Source: Cladorhizidae sp. MBARI D1340-BT2
Lineage: Eukaryota > Porifera > Demospongiae > Poecilosclerida > Cladorhizidae
Direction: 5' to 3'
DNA: 64,000 nucleotides
Assembly: GCA_028752905.1 (NCBI GenBank)
Contig: JAQNBH010000002.1
Span: 35,184,075 to 35,248,074, forward strand
In this document: piece by piece, positions 59,333 through 64,000 of the stretch
Layout: each line of letters opens with the position of its first letter
Position numbering within the stretch: position 1 is the stretch's first letter
The notes under the pieces: model-generated
Seen by the model: the letters and a program-made list of their open reading frames with translations, nothing else
Told to the model about the DNA's origin: nothing
Database searches by the model: none
Translations under genes and position numbers: made by a program

Positions 59333-60277
59333 TTGACAATAAAATGTTGAAACTTGAAATGCAGCTAATTTAATAGTGAAGGTATAGATTGACGAAAGGA
59401 AAAAAAAAGAAGGAAAAAACCCCACACAATGGTCTACTCCCCCCTTGTACACCAAGGGGGGAGTAGACCATTTTGTGGTTTTTTTAAAAAACGTATCATA
59501 ACTATTGAATGCTTAATCCATTTCCAAAGATTATGGTCTCAAAATGTAGCTCATTCTAGGTGCTTTCCAATGACATTAGAATAATGGTGTTGCAATAAAC
59601 TAGGACTGAAACATGGGGAAACCACAAAGGTCCTTTAAAATGTTTAGATGCACTCCTGTACCCAAACCACAGGTCTTCAACACTTGCTATTTATGGTTAT
59701 ATTAGAGTGATCACAGATACCTCTTTTGAATTGATAGTTTTTTAAATTTTTTTTAATTCACCCCAACACCCCCAATTTCATTTCCTCCCCCGGTCATATG
59801 CTGTCAGACTGAATATCTCATCAGAAAATGACTGGATTGATAATTTGTCAATTGAAAAGAAGGAGTAATGCAAGCGCTTTCATAATATATAAAAATTATT
59901 TACTACAGACAAAAATTGAATGAGTTACACGGTATCATGTGATGTCACTACATGAAATTACATTTCATAATAAATCAGTTTGAAAAGTGCATGATAGTAG
60001 TAGCTTTAGAATCGCAATAGAAATCACACAGAGGTTCGATCAAAGTTGGGAACTGAGAAAGAACGTGGCATGCGCAGGAGCAGACGTTTGTACCCCACTT
60101 TGCACAGATAGCGCGGAAATGACTGAGCGATATTTTAGCCAAGTTTCAAGTCTTGGCCATGAACGCTTATTATATTATGAACAATCCAACTTACTGCGTT
60201 TATTCAGGCTTCTTCTTGTTCATTGCGCAGAGTTGCAATGAAATGGGAGGATAAAAAGTATCATAACTCAAGAATGG
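59333..60277 (+). repeat. Satellite monomer 64
   Basis: 945 bp. As monomer 60 (GGTTATATT, T6A3T8A) but GTGG-T7A6 and TTTT instead of TCTT. Confidence 0.97.
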
Positions 60278-61220
60278 TTGACAATAAAATGTTGAAACTT
60301 GAAATGCAGCTAATTTAATAGTGAAGGTATAGATTGACGAAAGGAAAAAAAAAGAAGGAAAAAACCCCACACAATGGTCTACTCCCCCCTTGTACACCAA
60401 GGGGGGAGTAGACCATTTTGTGGGTTTTTTAAAAAACGTATCATAACTATTGAATGCTTAATCCATTTCCAAAGATTATGGTCTCAAAATGTAGCTCATT
60501 CTAGGTGCTTTCCAATGACATTAGAATAATGGTGTTGCAATAAACTAGGACTGAAACATGGGGAAACCACAAAGGTCCTTTAAAATGTTTAGATGCACTC
60601 CTGTACCCAAACCACAGGTCTTCAACACTTGCTATTTATGGTGATATTAGAGTGATCACAGATACCTCTTTTGAATTGAAATTTTTTTAAAATTTTTTTA
60701 TTCACCCCAACACCCCCAATTTCATTTCCTCCCCCGGTCATATGCTGTCAGACTGAATATCTCATCAGAAAATGACTGGATTGATAATTTGTCAATTGAA
60801 AAGAAGGAGTAATGCAAGAGCTTTCATAATATATAAAAATTATTTACTACAGACAAAAATTGAATGAGTTACACGGTATCATGTGATGTCACTACATGAA
60901 ATTACATTTCATAATAAATCAGTTTGAAAAGTGCATGATAGTAGTAGCTTAAAATCGCAATAGAAATCACACAGAGGTTCGATCAAAGTTGGGAACTGAG
61001 AAAGAACGTGGCATGTGCAGGAGCAGACGTTTGTACCCCACTTTGCACAGATAGCGCGGAAATGACTGAGCGATATTTTAGCCAAGTTTCAAGTCTTGGC
61101 CATGAACGCTTATTATATTATGAACAATCCAACTTACTGCGTTTATTCAGGCTTCTTCTTGTTCATTGCGCAGAGTTGCAATGAAATGGGAGGATAAAAA
61201 GTATCATAACTCAAGAATGG
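60278..61220 (+). repeat. Satellite monomer 65
   Basis: 943 bp. Standard loop; GTATC; frame 1 shifted; GAATTGA-A2T7A4T7 as in 59 and 63 but without TGCTTTTCAATG; GAGC; 84-codon frame shifted; TGTGC; TTTT. Confidence 0.97.
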
Positions 61221-62165
61221 TTGACAATAAAATGTTGAAACTTGAAATGCAGCTAATTTAATAGTGAAGGTATAGATTGACGAAAGGAAAAAAAAAGAAG
61301 GAAAAAACCCCACACAATGGTCTACTCCCCCCTTGTACACCAAGGGGGGAGTAGACCATTTTGTGGTTTTTTTAAAAAACGTATCATAACTATTGAATGC
61401 TTAATCCATTTCCAAAGATTATGGTCTCAAAATGTAGCTCATTCTAGGTGCTTTCCAATGACATTAGAATAATGGTGTTGCAATAAACTAGGACTGAAAC
61501 ATGGGGAAACCACAAAGGTCCTTTAAAATGTTTAGATGCACTCCTGTACCCAAACCACAGGTCTTCAACACTTGCTATTTATGGTTATATTAGAGTGATC
61601 ACAGATACCTCTTTTGAATTGATAGTTTTTTAAATTTTTTTTAATTCACCCCAACACCCCCAATTTCATTTCCTCCCCCGGTCATATGCTGTCAGACTGA
61701 ATATCTCATCAGAAAATGACTGGATTGATAATTTGTCAATTGAAAAGAAGGAGTAATGCAAGCGCTTTCATAATATATAAAAATTATTTACTACAGACAA
61801 AAATTGAATGAGTTACACGGTATCATGTGATGTCACTACATGAAATTACATTTCATAATAAATCAGTTTGAAAAGTGCATGATAGTAGTAGCTTTAGAAT
61901 CGCAATAGAAATCACACAGAGGTTCGATCAAAGTTGGGAACTGAGAAAGAACGTGGCATGCGCAGGAGCAGACGTTTGTACCCCACTTTGCACAGATAGC
62001 GCGGAAATGACTGAGCGATATTTTAGCCAAGTTTCAAGTCTTGGCCATGAACGCTTATTATATTATGAACAATCCAACTTACTGCGTTTATTCAGGCTTC
62101 TTCTTGTTCATTGCGCAGAGTTGCAATGAAATGGGAGGATAAAAAGTATCATAACTCAAGAATGG
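61221..62165 (+). repeat. Satellite monomer 66
   Basis: 945 bp. As monomer 64: GTGG-T7A6, GGTTATATT, T6A3T8A, GCGC, frame open, TGCGC, TTTT. Confidence 0.97.
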
Positions 62166-63110
62166 TTGACAATAAAATGTTGAAACTTGAAATGCAGCTA
62201 ATTTAATAGTGAAGGTATAGATTGACGAAAGGAAAAAAAAAGAAGGAAAAAACCCCACACAATGGTCTACTCCCCCCTTGTACACCAAGGGGGGAGTAGA
62301 CCATTTTGTGGTTTTTTTAAAAAACGTATCATAACTATTGAATGCTTAATCCATTTCCAAAGATTATGGTCTCAAAATGTAGCTCATTCTAGGTGCTTTC
62401 CAATGACATTAGAATAATGGTGTTGCAATAAACTAGGACTGAAACATGGGGAAACCACAAAGGTCCTTTAAAATGTTTAGATGCACTCCTGTACCCAAAC
62501 CACAGGTCTTCAACACTTGCTATTTATGGTTATATTAGAGTGATCACAGATACCTCTTTTGAATTGATAGTTTTTTAAATTTTTTTTAATTCACCCCAAC
62601 ACCCCCAATTTCATTTCCTCCCCCGGTCATATGCTGTCAGACTGAATATCTCATCAGAAAATGACTGGATTGATAATTTGTCAATTGAAAAGAAGGAGTA
62701 ATGCAAGCGCTTTCATAATATATAAAAATTATTTACTACAGACAAAAATTGAATGAGTTACACGGTATCATGTGATGTCACTACATGAAATTACATTTCA
62801 TAATAAATCAGTTTGAAAAGTGCATGATAGTAGTAGCTTTAGAATCGCAATAGAAATCACACAGAGGTTCGATCAAAGTTGGGAACTGAGAAAGAACGTG
62901 GCATGCGCAGGAGCAGACGTTTGTACCCCACTTTGCACAGATAGCGCGGAAATGACTGAGCGATATCTTAGCCAAGTTTCAAGTCTTGGCCATGAACGCT
63001 TATTATATTATGAACAATCCAACTTACTGCGTTTATTCAGGCTTCTTCTTGTTCATTGCGCAGAGTTGCAATGAAATGGGAGGATAAAAAGTATCATAAC
63101 TCAAGAATGG
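62166..63110 (+). repeat. Satellite monomer 67
   Basis: 945 bp. As monomer 66 but TCTT, i.e. the monomer 60 type. 66 and 67 are the clearest adjacent near-identical pair in the window. Confidence 0.97.
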
Positions 63111-64000
63111 TTGACAATAAAATGTTGAAACTTGAAATGCAGCTAATTTAATAGTGAAGGTATAGATTGACGAAAGGAAAAAAAAAGAAGGAAAAAACCC
63201 CACACAATGGTCTACTCCCCCCTTGTACACCAAGGGGGGAGTAGACCATTTTGTGGGTTTTTTAAAAAACGTGTCATAACTATTGAATGCTTAATCCATT
63301 TCCAAAGATTATGGTCTCAAAATGTAGCTCATTCTAGGTGCTTTCCAATGACATTAGAATAATGGTGTTGCAATAAACTAGGACTGAAACATGGGGAAAC
63401 CACAAAGGTCCTTTAAAATGTTTAGATGCACTCCTGTACCCAAACCACAGGTCTTCAACACTTGCTATTTATGGTGATATTAGAGTGATCACAGATACCT
63501 CTTTTGAATTGATAGTTTAAAAAAAAAAAATTTATTCACCCCAACACCCCCAATTTCATTTCCTCCCCCGGTCATATGCTGTCAGACTGAATATCTCATC
63601 AGAAAATGACTGGATTGATAATTTGTCAATTGAAAAGAAGGAGTAATGCAAGAGCTTTCATAATATATAAAAATTATTTACTACAGACAAAAATTGAATG
63701 AGTTACACGGTATCATGTGATGTCACTACATGAAATTACATTTCATAATAAATCAGTTTGAAAAGTGCATGATAGTAGTAGCTTAAAATCGCAATAGAAA
63801 TCACACAGAGGTTCGATCAAAGTTGGGAACTGAGAAAGAACGTGGCATGTGCAGGAGCAGACGTTTGTACCCCACTTTGCACAGATAGCGCGGAAATGAC
63901 TGAGCGATATTTTAGCCAAGTTTCAAGTCTTGGCCATGAACGCTTATTATATTATGAACAATCCAACTTACTGCGTTTATTCAGGCTTCTTCTTGTTCAT
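63111..64000 (+). repeat. Satellite monomer 68 (partial, cut by window end)
   Basis: First 890 bp of a unit. Standard loop; GTGTC; frame 1 shifted; T3A12T3; CACCCCC; GAGC; 84-codon frame shifted; TGTGC; TTTT. The array continues past the window. Confidence 0.95.

Larger units (their letters stand above)
52728..60277 (+). repeat. Tetrameric higher-order repeat, 3,775-bp period (monomers 57-60 and 61-64)
   Basis: 58/62 share CTGGAATGAT, 59/63 share TGCTTTTCAATG, and 60/64 share GGTTATATT. The match runs from about 53165 to 56355 against 56940 to 60130, ending at TCTT against TTTT in 60/64. Confidence 0.88.
1..64000 (+). repeat. Tandem satellite array, ~945-bp monomer, 67 full units + 1 partial
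   Basis: Every unit was delimited by the recurring TTGACAATAAAATG. Spacing is 941-947 bp for full-length units and 921-924 bp for eight units with a collapsed hairpin. All units run head to tail in one direction, with no foreign insertion. Diagnostic sites are given for each monomer in this order: hairpin class; GTATC or GTGTC just after the hairpin; ATTTTAG ('frame 1 open') or GTTTAG ('frame 1 shifted'); composition of the A/T tract; CATCCCC or CACCCCC; GAGC or GCGC (in GCAAGAGCTT/GCAAGCGCTT); state of the 84-codon frame; TGCGC or TGTGC (in GCATGCGCAGG/GCATGTGCAGG); TTTT or TCTT (in GATATTTTAG/GATATCTTAG, the latter creating GATATC). The repeat is AT-rich, about two thirds by eye. No family name is claimed. 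Array length and homogeneity indicate eukaryotic satellite DNA (inference). Confidence 0.98.

Noticed and set aside
1..64000. CRISPR array
   Set aside because: The repeat unit is about 945 bp with no unique spacers; all of the unit repeats.

Overview
The window is one uninterrupted tandem array of an AT-rich satellite DNA. I read 67 complete monomers plus one partial monomer (63111-64000), all on the same strand. Full-length units are about 945 bp (941-947). Eight units are 921-924 bp because the inner part of a hairpin has been lost. No unique sequence, transposon, RNA gene or convincing protein gene interrupts the array, and both window edges lie inside it, so the true array is longer than 64 kb. 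Monomers differ by a limited set of recurring variants and by eye look roughly 96-99% identical. An array of this length, homogeneity and higher-order structure points to eukaryotic heterochromatin (centromeric, pericentromeric, subtelomeric or sex-chromosome). I do not recognise the repeat family and cannot name the organism.

Monomer layout, from the TTGACAATAAAATG that I use as unit start: (1) an AT-rich lead and a purine tract; (2) an inverted repeat of about 71 bp with 33-bp arms and a 5-nt loop; (3) a conserved block of about 150 bp; (4) a 12-codon-family site (ATTTTAG or GTTTAG) and a pure A/T tract of 17-18 bp; (5) a C-rich patch and a nearly invariant 113-bp block holding a 17-bp palindrome; (6) a GC-richer segment that reads as an 84-codon frame in 32 of the 68 units but is broken in the rest; (7) a conserved tail. 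An 11-bp direct repeat, GTATCATAACT, brackets the hairpin-bearing part.

The array is a patchwork of higher-order duplications. An 11-monomer block starting at 2998 is repeated in tandem with a 10,348-bp period as far as 22212. A 3,755-bp period follows (19.9-26.7 kb). The middle (32-43 kb) has 1,890-bp and 2,835-bp periods. The segment at 31.8-34.8 kb reappears 12,280 bp downstream at 44.1-47.1 kb. A 1,890-bp dimer (48.0-51.8 kb) and a 3,775-bp tetramer (53.2-60.1 kb) close the window. The left half (to about 31.9 kb) holds all collapsed and all variant-loop hairpins; the right half is almost entirely standard hairpins.

The most unusual observations concern how the repeat mutates. In five monomers the hairpin loop is exactly inverted and the two arms have become perfectly complementary, with the right arm copying that unit's own left arm. 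This is the footprint expected from template switching inside a hairpin. The A/T tract keeps a length of 17-18 bp in every unit while its A/T composition takes more than twenty forms, and this site differs even between otherwise near-identical recent duplicates. No genes cooperate here; the biology of the window is the evolution, and possibly the chromatin or RNA role, of the satellite.
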